Positions 1-6,344 of a DNA stretch of 10,247 nucleotides are shown in pieces. Numbering within the stretch: the stretch's first letter is position 1; each line of letters opens with the position of its first letter. The notes under the pieces are model-generated. The model worked only from the letters and a program-made list of their open reading frames with translations. It was not told the DNA's origin and did no database searches. This DNA is from an uncultured Lachnospiraceae bacterium (GTDB lineage Bacteria; Bacillota; Clostridia; Lachnospirales; Lachnospiraceae), in contig CAMQOJ010000118.1 in assembly GCA_947003375.1 (NCBI GenBank), positions 1 through 10,247 of the forward strand. The letters run 5' to 3'. The translations under genes and the position numbers were made by a program.

Positions 1-203
1 ACGGCGGCAAGAAGACAACGGCGGACAGCGGACAGAAGACAGCGATGGACGGCGGCAAGAAGACAACGGCGGACAGCGGACAGAAGACAGCGATGGACGG
101 CGGACAGAAGACAGCGATGGACGGCGGCAAGAAGACAGCGATGGACAGCGGACAGAAGACAGCGATGGACGGCGGACAGAAGACAGCGATGGACAACGGA
201 TAG
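1..203 (+). CDS. Possible 3' end of a repeat-tailed protein (partial)
   Basis: Reading from base 3, the array gives eight octapeptides of consensus [G/S]-G-[K/Q]-K-T-[A/T]-[M/A]-D, then Asn-Gly and a TAG stop at 201-203. This frame has a third-position GC of about 13 in 16 over one 48-base period. The other two + strand frames score about 8-9 in 16, and the recognised genes of this window are GC-rich at the third position. The mirror frame on the minus strand also scores 13 in 16, but it would encode an implausible hydrophobic Ser-Ile-Ala-Val-Phe-Cys-Pro-Pro repeat. A hydrophilic Lys/Thr/Asp/Gly tail at a C-terminus is more credible. The gene body lies outside the window, so its function cannot be judged. 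It would converge on the minus-strand gene that ends at 265. The array could instead be non-coding. Confidence 0.35.
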   Translation, partial: GGKKTTADSGQKTAMDGGKKTTADSGQKTAMDGGQKTAMDGGKKTAMDSGQKTAMDGGQKTAMDNG

Positions 204-216
204 AAGACGGCGAGGC
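1..216. repeat. Nine tandem 24-bp repeats
   Basis: Nine consecutive 24-base units fill the left edge. Units 1-2 (1-48) are repeated exactly as units 3-4 (49-96), so the array also has a 48-base higher-order period. Units 5-8 are near-identical variants of the same two types, and unit 9 (193-216) has decayed. The period is a multiple of three, so the array is open in most frames and would encode an eight-residue repeat. The array may begin before the window. The periodicity was read directly from the sequence; the coding interpretation is given in the next entry. Confidence 0.95.
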
Positions 217-233
217 ATAGCAGACGCAGACAG

Positions 234-263
234 CGGCGGACAGCGCCGAAGTAAGCTTCCGGC
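234..263. other. Hairpins between convergent gene ends
   Basis: A seven-pair stem, GCCGAAG (245-251) with CTTCCGGC (256-263) and one bulged C, closes a four-base loop immediately after the stop codon of the minus-strand gene. A second five-pair stem, CGGCG (234-238) with CGCCG (244-248), overlaps it. No run of T follows on either strand, so these are not typical intrinsic terminators, although they sit where a shared terminator would be expected. Confidence 0.25.
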
Positions 264-264
264 A

Positions 265-894
265 TCACCACAATACGCCCACAATGCCGTCCAGGCTCTG
301 CTTCAGGTGGCGCAGGATAGCGCCCTTGTTGGCGGAGCGCAGCCCCTCCGCGATGCGCATCATCTCTTGGATTTTGTCCCCTCTGCCCCGGGCGGCCCAG
401 TAATCCGCAAGCTGACAGTAGGTGCGGCTGATGTCCGTATGGGTGGTGACGGCGAAGTCCATGAGGACCACGGCCTCGTCGTCATATCCAGCCTCCAGCA
501 GCGCGTCCGCCCACTTCTGCAGGGTGCGGGCCAGCAGGGTATAGTTCTGGTCGTACTCCGACAGGGCCGTGATGTTGGCGGCGCCGTATTCCAGCTTCAG
601 CTCCGTGTTGGTCCAGCCTGTGAGATTGACGATCTTCAGGGGGGTGAGGGATTCCATGATGCCGATGCACTCCAGCACCTCCGGATTCTCATTCAGCACA
701 TGGGTGGGGAAGCGCTCCAGGGGGATCTTGACATAGTTCAGCCCGTCCAGCGGCTTGCGCCGGACGGAATTGGCCTGGGCCTCCCTGGCCCAGAAATTCT
801 TCTCATTGCGACGGCCCCTGCGGGCCTGTTTTTTTATATTATAAGAAACCAACAGGGAAAAGGTAATAAAACTTGCCAAAAAACCGATATGCAT
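265..894 (-). CDS. Membrane-anchored helical (TPR-like) protein of unknown function
   Basis: This 209-residue protein starts at an ATG (894-892) with AAAGGA six bases upstream. An in-frame ATG at 909 has no ribosome binding site, and longer in-frame extensions run antisense into the divergent genes. Residues 1-19 form one hydrophobic membrane segment, followed by a basic stretch (KKQARRGRR), which predicts a cytoplasmic body. From about residue 90 the protein is alpha-helical, with alternating Ala/Leu/Tyr patterns such as LQKWADALLEAGY and YCQLADYWAARG. These resemble tetratricopeptide helices, but I see no complete canonical TPR motif. I do not recognise the family. It is divergent from the vanW cluster and shares with it a 90-base intergenic region containing a perfect palindrome. 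The reading frame and ribosome binding site are solid; the fold is an inference. Confidence 0.8.
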   Translation of the reverse strand: MHIGFLASFITFSLLVSYNIKKQARRGRRNEKNFWAREAQANSVRRKPLDGLNYVKIPLERFPTHVLNENPEVLECIGIMESLTPLKIVNLTGWTNTELKLEYGAANITALSEYDQNYTLLARTLQKWADALLEAGYDDEAVVLMDFAVTTHTDISRTYCQLADYWAARGRGDKIQEMMRIAEGLRSANKGAILRHLKQSLDGIVGVLW

Positions 895-911
895 ATATAA
901 TCCTTTCATGA

Positions 912-934
912 GGGACTGTCTGCAGACAGTTCCC
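912..934. promoter_or_regulatory. 16-bp perfect palindrome in a divergent intergenic region
   Basis: ACTGTCTGCAGACAGT at 915-930 is a perfect 16-base palindrome. GGG on the left (912-914) and CCC on the right (932-934) extend it to 19 paired positions per strand if one T (931) is skipped. It lies 21 to 36 bases before the chosen start of the minus-strand gene and about 70 bases before the 35-residue + strand gene. It has no T-run and sits between divergent genes, so an operator for a dimeric regulator is more likely than a terminator. The regulator cannot be named. It does not match the Gram-positive LexA or BlaI operators as I know them. Confidence 0.45.
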
Positions 935-999
935 GATAGTATTCGCCACAGAGGTGCCGCAGGGACGTCAGGGCATCCGGAGGGCAGACAGGAGCCGCC

Positions 1000-1107
1000 A
1001 TGTTCAATATGAACAACAAAAAAAGGACGCAGCGCATCTCCGCGGTCATCGTCATTTTGCTGGTGATAGCGATGGTTGCCTCCACTGTAACATATTTTAT
1101 CTATTAA
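1000..1107 (+). CDS. 35-residue single-pass membrane peptide
   Basis: A short gene starts at ATG 1000 with GGAG five bases upstream (991-994) and ends at TAA 1105-1107. The product has a short basic N-terminus (MFNMNNKKRTQR) followed by one hydrophobic helix (about residues 13-34) ending at a Tyr-Phe-Ile-Tyr C-terminus. This predicts a small membrane protein with the N-terminus in the cytoplasm. The plan (Asn-Lys-Lys start, one Ile/Val/Leu/Ala helix containing an L-x-I-A-M-like stretch) resembles the small Firmicutes membrane proteins annotated as Prli42 (a stressosome anchor in Listeria) or DUF4044. That resemblance is from memory and is only of general pattern. The gene ends 31 bases before vanW in the same direction, so the two are probably co-transcribed. 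Codons are GC-poor at the end of the gene, unlike the neighbours. Coding status is supported by the ribosome binding site and the clean membrane topology. Confidence 0.65.
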   Translation: MFNMNNKKRTQRISAVIVILLVIAMVASTVTYFIY

Positions 1108-1138
1108 TTCAACAACAGAATCAGAGAGGATGCAGACT

Positions 1139-2617
1139 ATGGGAAAATGGATAAGGAAAGGCTGCTTTCTGGCCTGTCTCCTGGCCAGTGTGCTGCTGTG
1201 GGGCATGACCGCGGCGGCAAAGGAGGGAGACGCCATCAAGAAGGGAATCTTCGTGGGGGAGGTGGATCTCTCCGGCATGACCGCCCAGGAGGCGGTGCAG
1301 GCCGTGGAGGCCTATGTGGAGACCCTGCGGGAGGTGGAGATCACGCTGCTCTACGCGGAGGACAGGGAAGTGCCCGTGAGCGCAGGGGAGCTGGGGATCT
1401 CCTGGTCCAATCAGGAGGTCATCACCGAGGCCCTGGAGGTGGGGATCCACGGGAACGTGATAGAGCGATACAAGATACTCAAGGACCTGGAGCGGGAGAA
1501 CCTGGTCTACCCGCTGGAGCTGTCCTTTGATTTCCAGGGGCTTACGGACATCCTGATCGAGGAGTGCGCCAAGTACGATCAGAAGGCGGTGGACGCCACT
1601 CTGGTCCGGGAGGACGGACAGTTCCGGGTGGTGGGCGGAGACACCGGGTACGCCCTGAATGTGGAGGCCTCCTTCGACAAGGTGCATGAGCTTTTGTCCG
1701 GCGGATGGGACTGCCAGCCCTGCAGCATCCCTCTGGTGGTGGAGGTGACCCAGCCCAGGGGCAGCGCCGAGGAGCTTGCCAGGGTGAAGGACGTGCTGGG
1801 CACGTTCACTACCTCCTACGGCTCCTCCAACTTCAACCGGAGCGAGAACATCTCCAACGGCTGCAACCTGATCAATGGCACGGTTCTGTATCCCGGGGAC
1901 GAGTTCTCCATGCTGGACTGCGTGACGCCCTTCACCGCGGAGAACGGATACTATATGGCGGGATCCTTCATGAACAACCAGGTGGTGGACAGCATGGGAG
2001 GCGGCATCTGCCAGGTATCCACCACGCTGTACAATACCGTCCTGCTGTCGGAGCTGGAGGTCACCGAGCGGTCGAACCACTCCATGATCGTGACCTATGT
2101 GGACCCTTCCGCGGACGCGGCCATTGCGGAGAGCGCGGACAAGGATTTCCGGTTCAAGAACAATCTGGACTGCCCGATCTACATTGAGGGGCGCACCGAG
2201 GGTAAACAGTTGACCTTCACCATCTATGGGGAGGAGTACAGGGATCCCGGCCGGGAAGTCCGCTATGAGAGCCAGGTGCTGGAGGTCATCAACCCTCCCG
2301 CGGATCTGATCACCGCAGACCCCGCGCTGCCCCTGGGCTATATCGCGGTGGACAATAATCTCCATGTGGGATACCGGGCGGAACTGTGGAAGATTGTCAC
2401 GGAGAACGGGCAGGAGACCAGCCGGGAGAAGATAAACAGCAGCAGCTATCGTATGGTGCCCAGGGGCGCCGTGGTGGGGGTGGCTACAGAGGATCCTTAT
2501 GCTTATGAGGAAATCATGGCGGCCATCGGCACGGGAAGCATAGAGCATGTGGGAAATGTGCTGGCGATTCTCGTGCCGCCTCCACCAGCGGATCCAGCCG
2601 CGGAAGGGGCGCAATGA
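1139..2617 (+). CDS. VanW family exported protein
   Basis: This 492-residue protein belongs to the VanW/YoaR family of Gram-positive cell-surface proteins. The family is named from vancomycin resistance clusters, but its members have no established enzymatic role in resistance. Start choice: GAGAGGA (1124-1130) lies eight bases before ATG 1139; the in-frame ATG at 1130 overlaps that site. Residues 1-26 form a Sec-type signal peptide or membrane anchor ending near TAAAKEG. Residues about 30-215 match the putative peptidoglycan-binding domain seen in this family, opening with GIFVGEVDLSGMTAQEA. The VanW domain follows (about 220-350), with its hallmark GGGICQVSTTLYN at 287-299 and an upstream NFNRSENI segment. 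A shorter beta-rich region and a Pro-rich tail (PPPPADPAAEGAQ) end the protein. It probably acts outside the membrane at the cell wall. It is the first large gene of the cluster. This is not evidence of vancomycin resistance, since no van ligase or dehydratase genes are nearby. Confidence 0.93.
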   Translation: MGKWIRKGCFLACLLASVLLWGMTAAAKEGDAIKKGIFVGEVDLSGMTAQEAVQAVEAYVETLREVEITLLYAEDREVPVSAGELGISWSNQEVITEALEVGIHGNVIERYKILKDLERENLVYPLELSFDFQGLTDILIEECAKYDQKAVDATLVREDGQFRVVGGDTGYALNVEASFDKVHELLSGGWDCQPCSIPLVVEVTQPRGSAEELARVKDVLGTFTTSYGSSNFNRSENISNGCNLINGTVLYPGDEFSMLDCVTPFTAENGYYMAGSFMNNQVVDSMGGGICQVSTTLYNTVLLSELEVTERSNHSMIVTYVDPSADAAIAESADKDFRFKNNLDCPIYIEGRTEGKQLTFTIYGEEYRDPGREVRYESQVLEVINPPADLITADPALPLGYIAVDNNLHVGYRAELWKIVTENGQETSREKINSSSYRMVPRGAVVGVATEDPYAYEEIMAAIGTGSIEHVGNVLAILVPPPPADPAAEGAQ

Positions 2618-2667
2618 GCTTCCCGGGCCCCGATCCGGGCGGACATGAGACGGCGCGGAGCATTGGG

Positions 2668-3765
2668 ATGAAGACAGGAAAACTGCCGGTAAATGCCATG
2701 AAGCGTTCTGTCTTCGGACAGATCCGGAGAAATAGAGAGGAAGTGTTGAATGGCGCAGGATTTGGAGAAGACTGCGCCATCTTCTCATTCCGGCCGGAGG
2801 CTGCCGCGGCTGTCTGCGTGCAGGAGGCTGTGGTGGCCCTGGACCGGACATCTGCCGCTTCCCGGGCCGGAAGGCGGGCGGGAGACGCGCTTCAGGGAGA
2901 GAAGCAGCCCGGCGGAGAGCCCCGCGAGCCCTGGTACGAAGAAGCAGCCATGTCCATGGCAGATTTGATTGTGAAATGCGCCAACAACCTGGCGGCAGGC
3001 GGCGCGGAGCCGGTGGCAGCGACGGTGGCATTGCTCCTGCCGGAGACCGTGGAGGAGCCCCAGGTCCGGGAGCTCATGGTTCAGGCGCAGGAGAAATGCG
3101 CGGAATTACATATGGAAATAGTCGGCGGGCAGACAAGGGTGACAGCGGCGGCAGCCGGGCCGCTGGCGGTGGTGACGGGATACGGCGCGGCAGCCCGGGG
3201 AGAGGGCCACGGGCCGGGAGCCGCTGCCCCGGGACAGGACATCGTCCTGAGCAAATGGATCGGCCTCCAGGGCACCGCCCTGCTGGCGCGGCGCTTCCGG
3301 GAGAAGCTGCTGGCGCGCTATCCCGCCTGGCTGGTGGAGGAAGCGGCGGGCTTCGGGCGGTATCTGTCCGTGCTGCCGGAGGCCCGGATGGCTAGGGAGC
3401 ACGGCGTCTGCGCCATGCACGATGCCTCGGAGGGTGGCATACTGGGAGCCCTCTGGGAGCTGGCGGAGGGCGCTGGCCTGGGGCTGGAGGCGGATCTGCG
3501 CGGTATCCCCCTGCGCCAGGAGACCGTGGAGGTATGCGAGTGCTGCGGGGCGAACCCCTACGAGCTGCTCTGCGGCGGGTGCCTGGTCATGACGGCCCGG
3601 GACGGGCATGGGCTTGCGGCGGCGCTGGAGGCGGCCCATATCCCGGCCACAGTGATTGGGAAGCTGACCGGGGGCAGAAGCCGGATACTGAGATGCGGGG
3701 AGGAAATCCGCTACCTGGACAGACCCCAGAGGGACGCCGTATATCAGATGCCGGAACCCGGGTGA
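2668..3765 (+). CDS. AIR synthase-related protein (PurM/HypE-like)
   Basis: This 365-residue protein is of the PurM/PurL/HypE/SelD-like superfamily, whose members bind ATP and activate carbonyl or amide oxygens. Near the N-terminus it has GFGEDCAIF (Asp35), which matches the acidic ATP/Mg site, followed by CANNLAAGGAEPVAATVALLLPE. The C-terminal AIRS_C half carries HDASEGGILGALWELAEGAG (251 onward) and YELLCGGCLVM. It lacks the C-terminal Pro-Arg-Ile-Cys tail of true HypE, and no hyp genes are nearby, so hydrogenase maturation is unlikely. The true substrate is unknown. Start: ATG 2668 (GGAG seven bases upstream) gives the MKTGKLP opening that I associate with this family. ATG 2614, with GGAAGG six bases upstream and overlapping the vanW stop as ATGA, would add 18 Pro/Gly-rich residues and remains possible. 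Residues about 58-92 are an Arg/Gly-rich insertion. lrp begins 26 bases downstream. Confidence 0.85.
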   Translation: MKTGKLPVNAMKRSVFGQIRRNREEVLNGAGFGEDCAIFSFRPEAAAAVCVQEAVVALDRTSAASRAGRRAGDALQGEKQPGGEPREPWYEEAAMSMADLIVKCANNLAAGGAEPVAATVALLLPETVEEPQVRELMVQAQEKCAELHMEIVGGQTRVTAAAAGPLAVVTGYGAAARGEGHGPGAAAPGQDIVLSKWIGLQGTALLARRFREKLLARYPAWLVEEAAGFGRYLSVLPEARMAREHGVCAMHDASEGGILGALWELAEGAGLGLEADLRGIPLRQETVEVCECCGANPYELLCGGCLVMTARDGHGLAAALEAAHIPATVIGKLTGGRSRILRCGEEIRYLDRPQRDAVYQMPEPG

Positions 3766-3791
3766 AAAATTGGAAAAGAGAGGGACAGGAA

Positions 3792-4274
3792 ATGAGAGAA
3801 GAATTGTTGGCATTGATTGAGAAGAACAGCCGGATCGACTTAGGGGAGCTGGCAGTGCTCCTGGGGGCCGGGGAGGCGGAAGTGGTAAGCGAGCTGTCCG
3901 CCCTGGAACAGGAGGGCATCATCTGCGGATACCACACCATGATCGACTGGGAGAAGACTTCCCGGGAGAAGGTGTCCGCGCTGATCGAGGTGCGGGTGAC
4001 GCCCCAGAGAGGACAGGGCTTCGACAGCATCGCGGAGCGCATCTACCAGTACCCGGAAGTCCAGAGCGTGTACCTGATGTCCGGGGGCTACGACCTGATG
4101 ATTATCCTGGAGGGGAAGACCCTGCGGGAGGTGTCCTCCTTCGTGTCGGAAAAGCTCTCCGCCCTGGAGTCCGTCATCAGCACGGCCACGCATTTCATCC
4201 TGAAGAAATACAAGGACCACGGCACGGTGCTTTCCAGGAAAAAAGAAGACGAAAGGCAGATGATCACCCCATGA
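3792..4274 (+). CDS. Lrp/AsnC family transcriptional regulator
   Basis: This 160-residue DNA-binding protein has an N-terminal winged helix-turn-helix (about residues 1-55, from MREELLALIEKNSRIDLGELAVLL to SALEQEGIICGYHTMID) and a C-terminal RAM/AsnC effector-binding domain (about 62-145, with ALIEVRVTP and the typical V-x-x-x-YLMSGGYDLMIIL strand pair). Members sense amino acids or related small molecules and usually act as dimers to octamers. The start at ATG 3792 is preceded by GAGAGGG (about seven bases), and the frame also extends upstream into the previous gene as a meaningless overlap. The last four bases overlap the start of the aminotransferase (ATGA, 4271-4274), which implies translational coupling. 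A local Lrp-type regulator coupled to an aminotransferase suggests that it controls that gene, its own operon, or both, in response to an amino acid. The ligand cannot be read from the sequence. Confidence 0.92.
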   Translation: MREELLALIEKNSRIDLGELAVLLGAGEAEVVSELSALEQEGIICGYHTMIDWEKTSREKVSALIEVRVTPQRGQGFDSIAERIYQYPEVQSVYLMSGGYDLMIILEGKTLREVSSFVSEKLSALESVISTATHFILKKYKDHGTVLSRKKEDERQMITP

Positions 4275-5452
4275 GAAATCCGTTAGCAGACAGAATCGTA
4301 GAAATCAAGCCGTCGGGCATCCGGAAATTCTTCGACATCGCCCAGGAGATGAAGGATACCATTTCCCTGGGGGTAGGCGAGCCCGACTTCGACACTCCCT
4401 GGCACATCCGGGACGAGGGCATCTATTCCCTGGAGAAGGGGAAGACTTTCTATACCTCCAACGCAGGCCTGAAGGAGCTGCGGGAGGAGATTGCGGAATA
4501 TCTGTACAGGAAGCAGGGAATCCGCTATGAGCATCCCATGGAGGAGATCCTGATTACCGTGGGCGGATCCGAAGCCATCGACATCGGCTTCCGGGCCATG
4601 ATCAATCCCGGGGACGAGGTGCTGATCCCGCAGCCCAGCTTCGTGTCCTACGAGCCCTGTGCCGTGATGGCCGGAGCAAAGCCCGTGATCATCGACCTGA
4701 AGGAGGAGAACGAGTTCAGGCTCACCGCCGCGGAGCTGGAGGAGGCCATCACCGACAGGACCAAGATTCTGGTGCTGCCCTTCCCCAACAATCCCACCGG
4801 GGCTATCATGGAGAGGAAGGATCTGGAGGCCATCGCGGAGGTCATCCTGAAACATGACATCTATGTCATGTCCGATGAGATCTACGCGGAGCTTTCCTAC
4901 AAGGAGAAGCATGTCTCCATCGCCCAACTGCCGGGCATGAAGGAGCGCACCATACTGATCAACGGCTTCTCCAAGGCCTTCGCCATGACCGGCTGGCGGC
5001 TGGGCTACGCCTGCGGGCCGCAGGCCATCATAGAGCAGATGACCAAAATCCACCAGTACGCCATCATGTGCGCGCCCACCACCAGCCAGTACGCGGCTGT
5101 GGAGGCCCTGAGGAACGGCGACAGAGACGTGGCCGAGATGTGCACGGCCTACAACCAGAGACGGCGCTTCCTGGTGCATGCCTTCCGGGAGATGGGGCTG
5201 CCCTGTTTCGAGCCCTATGGGGCCTTCTACATCTTCCCCTGCATCAGGGAGTTCGGCATGAGCAGCGACGACTTCGCCATGCGGTTCCTGAAGGAGGAGG
5301 GCGTGGCCGTGGTGCCGGGGACTGCCTTCGGCGACTGCGGGGAGGGGTATCTGCGCATCTCCTACGCCGCATCCCTGGAGAACCTGCGGACTGCCATGGA
5401 GAGGCTCGGACATTTCCTGGAGAAGCTGCGCGGGGAGCGCGGAGACAGATAA
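4271..5452 (+). CDS. PLP-dependent class I/II aminotransferase
   Basis: This 393-residue fold-type I aminotransferase is of the length usual for the AspC/PatA group. Visible active-site features are: the N-terminal ISLGVGEPDFDTP; NNPTG with Asn174; DEIY with Asp202 (pairs with the pyridine nitrogen) and Tyr205; SKAFAMTGWRLGY with Lys235, the Schiff-base lysine; and Arg362 in GYLRISYA, which binds the substrate carboxylate. All the key residues are present, so the enzyme should be active in the cytoplasm, transferring an amino group between an amino acid and a 2-oxoacid. Substrate choice (aspartate, aromatic, branched-chain, or N-acetyl-LL-diaminopimelate in PatA) is not determined by these motifs. 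Its start overlaps the lrp stop by ATGA, which supports a functional pair. The lipoprotein gene follows after 12 bases. Confidence 0.95.
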   Translation: MRNPLADRIVEIKPSGIRKFFDIAQEMKDTISLGVGEPDFDTPWHIRDEGIYSLEKGKTFYTSNAGLKELREEIAEYLYRKQGIRYEHPMEEILITVGGSEAIDIGFRAMINPGDEVLIPQPSFVSYEPCAVMAGAKPVIIDLKEENEFRLTAAELEEAITDRTKILVLPFPNNPTGAIMERKDLEAIAEVILKHDIYVMSDEIYAELSYKEKHVSIAQLPGMKERTILINGFSKAFAMTGWRLGYACGPQAIIEQMTKIHQYAIMCAPTTSQYAAVEALRNGDRDVAEMCTAYNQRRRFLVHAFREMGLPCFEPYGAFYIFPCIREFGMSSDDFAMRFLKEEGVAVVPGTAFGDCGEGYLRISYAASLENLRTAMERLGHFLEKLRGERGDR

Positions 5453-5464
5453 GGAGGAGCGGCT

Positions 5465-6310
5465 ATGAAGAAGAGGATCGGCATTGCGGTGATTGCCATT
5501 GCGTTGCTTTTGTCCGGCTGCACCGTCCCGATGCCCATGGAAATCCTGGAACAGATTGCCCGAAGCGGGAACAGGGACAGCGCTGCGGAGAGCCCTTCTC
5601 CGGAGACAGAGAGCCGGCCGGAAGAAGGCGCAACAAAGTTGAAAGAGAAACGGGATAACGATAAGCAGGTGTTGGTCGTCCATGGCGGGGAAAGCGAGGA
5701 GGACTCCGAAGAGGGTCGTCAGACGGGAAGCGCCGTGGAGAGCGGAGATGACGAAAGCGGCGAGGCGGACAGCTCCTATGTGAAGGGCGTCACCACGGAC
5801 AACGGATGGGAGAGCGAATACTGGAACCTGTGCTTCACGGCCCCGGAGGGCGTCTTCATGCTCAGCGACGAGGGGATGGAGGCCCTGATGGGGATCGGAG
5901 AGGACATCATCTCCGAGAACTACAGCGAGAAGCAGCGGGAATACCTGGAAATGACGTCCCTGTATGAAATGCTGGGCACGAATGCCGAGGGGGACGCCAA
6001 TGTGGCTGTGACCGTAGAGAAGCTCATGGTGAGGGGCATGGACACGGAGGACTACAAAAAGGCCGCGCTGCTGCACCTGAGGATGATGCAGGATCCGGTC
6101 TATGAGATACTGGAAGACAGCGGCACCGCGGAGATCGCGGGGGAGACCTTTGCGGTGGTGAACACCAGGGTGGACAGCGGCGGCGAATACTTTCAGGACT
6201 ACTATTTCCGGGTATCGGGCGACAGGGCGCTGATCATCACCATCACATATGCGGAGGCCACATCGGAGCAGGCCGCGGCGCTTTTAGGCGGCTTTGACGT
6301 ATGCCCCTGA
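5465..6310 (+). CDS. Predicted lipoprotein with acidic linker, unknown function
   Basis: This 281-residue protein starts with an excellent ribosome binding site (AAGGAGG at 5451-5457). A basic N-terminus and hydrophobic stretch lead to the lipobox Leu-Leu-Ser-Gly-Cys, with Cys19 as the predicted lipidation site, so the mature protein should be anchored on the outer face of the membrane. Residues about 20-115 are a low-complexity, strongly acidic Ser/Glu/Asp/Gly linker. A compact globular domain starts near Tyr119-Trp120 and includes NLCFTAPEGVFMLSDEG at its beginning and YFQDYYFRVSGDRALIITITY near its end. That pattern, a lipoprotein with a short alpha/beta domain beginning at a bulky aromatic strand, loosely recalls PsbP/DcrB-like domains, but I do not assign it. 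It is the last gene of the cluster, 12 bases after the aminotransferase, and its final codons form the left arm of a predicted terminator. Confidence 0.88.
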   Translation: MKKRIGIAVIAIALLLSGCTVPMPMEILEQIARSGNRDSAAESPSPETESRPEEGATKLKEKRDNDKQVLVVHGGESEEDSEEGRQTGSAVESGDDESGEADSSYVKGVTTDNGWESEYWNLCFTAPEGVFMLSDEGMEALMGIGEDIISENYSEKQREYLEMTSLYEMLGTNAEGDANVAVTVEKLMVRGMDTEDYKKAALLHLRMMQDPVYEILEDSGTAEIAGETFAVVNTRVDSGGEYFQDYYFRVSGDRALIITITYAEATSEQAAALLGGFDVCP

Positions 6311-6331
6311 GCGCGTCCGCCTGGATTTTTT
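6283..6331 (+). terminator. Probable intrinsic terminator of the vanW-lrp-aminotransferase cluster
   Basis: AGGCGG (6286-6291) pairs with CCGCCT (6317-6322). The stem extends through two U-G pairs and one U-A pair to UUUAGGCGG with CCGCCUGGA. An inner ACG (6297-6299) pairs with CGT (6314-6316), stacked directly on the outer arm. Six T residues (6326-6331) follow immediately. The left arm lies inside the last codons of the lipoprotein gene and the right arm just after its TGA. The pairing is read directly; termination itself is inferred. Confidence 0.6.
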
Positions 6332-6344
6332 GATTCGATGCTGC

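Noticed and set aside
1..216. CRISPR array
   Set aside because: The units are contiguous 24-base repeats without unique spacers.
1..900. Open frame on the + strand running through the repeats and across the TPR-like gene
   Set aside because: It is antisense to a gene with a better start, ribosome binding site and membrane segment, and its codon use in the repeats (Arg AGA, Trp) is unlike the genome.
1139..2617. Vancomycin resistance operon
   Set aside because: VanW-domain proteins are widespread in Clostridia; no vanA/B-type ligase, vanH or vanX, and no vanRS is present.
1121..3031. 636-codon open frame antisense to vanW and the AIRS-like gene
   Set aside because: It mirrors genes with clear family motifs, has Arg/His/Pro-rich low-quality translation and no ribosome binding site; it reflects the high third-position GC of the real genes.
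2668..3765. HypE hydrogenase maturation protein
   Set aside because: The C-terminal cysteine tail needed for thiocyanate formation is absent and no hyp or hydrogenase gene is nearby.
4283..6076. 597-codon open frame antisense to the aminotransferase and lipoprotein genes
   Set aside because: Same reason: the aminotransferase on the other strand has every catalytic residue, and the antisense product shows no recognisable domain.
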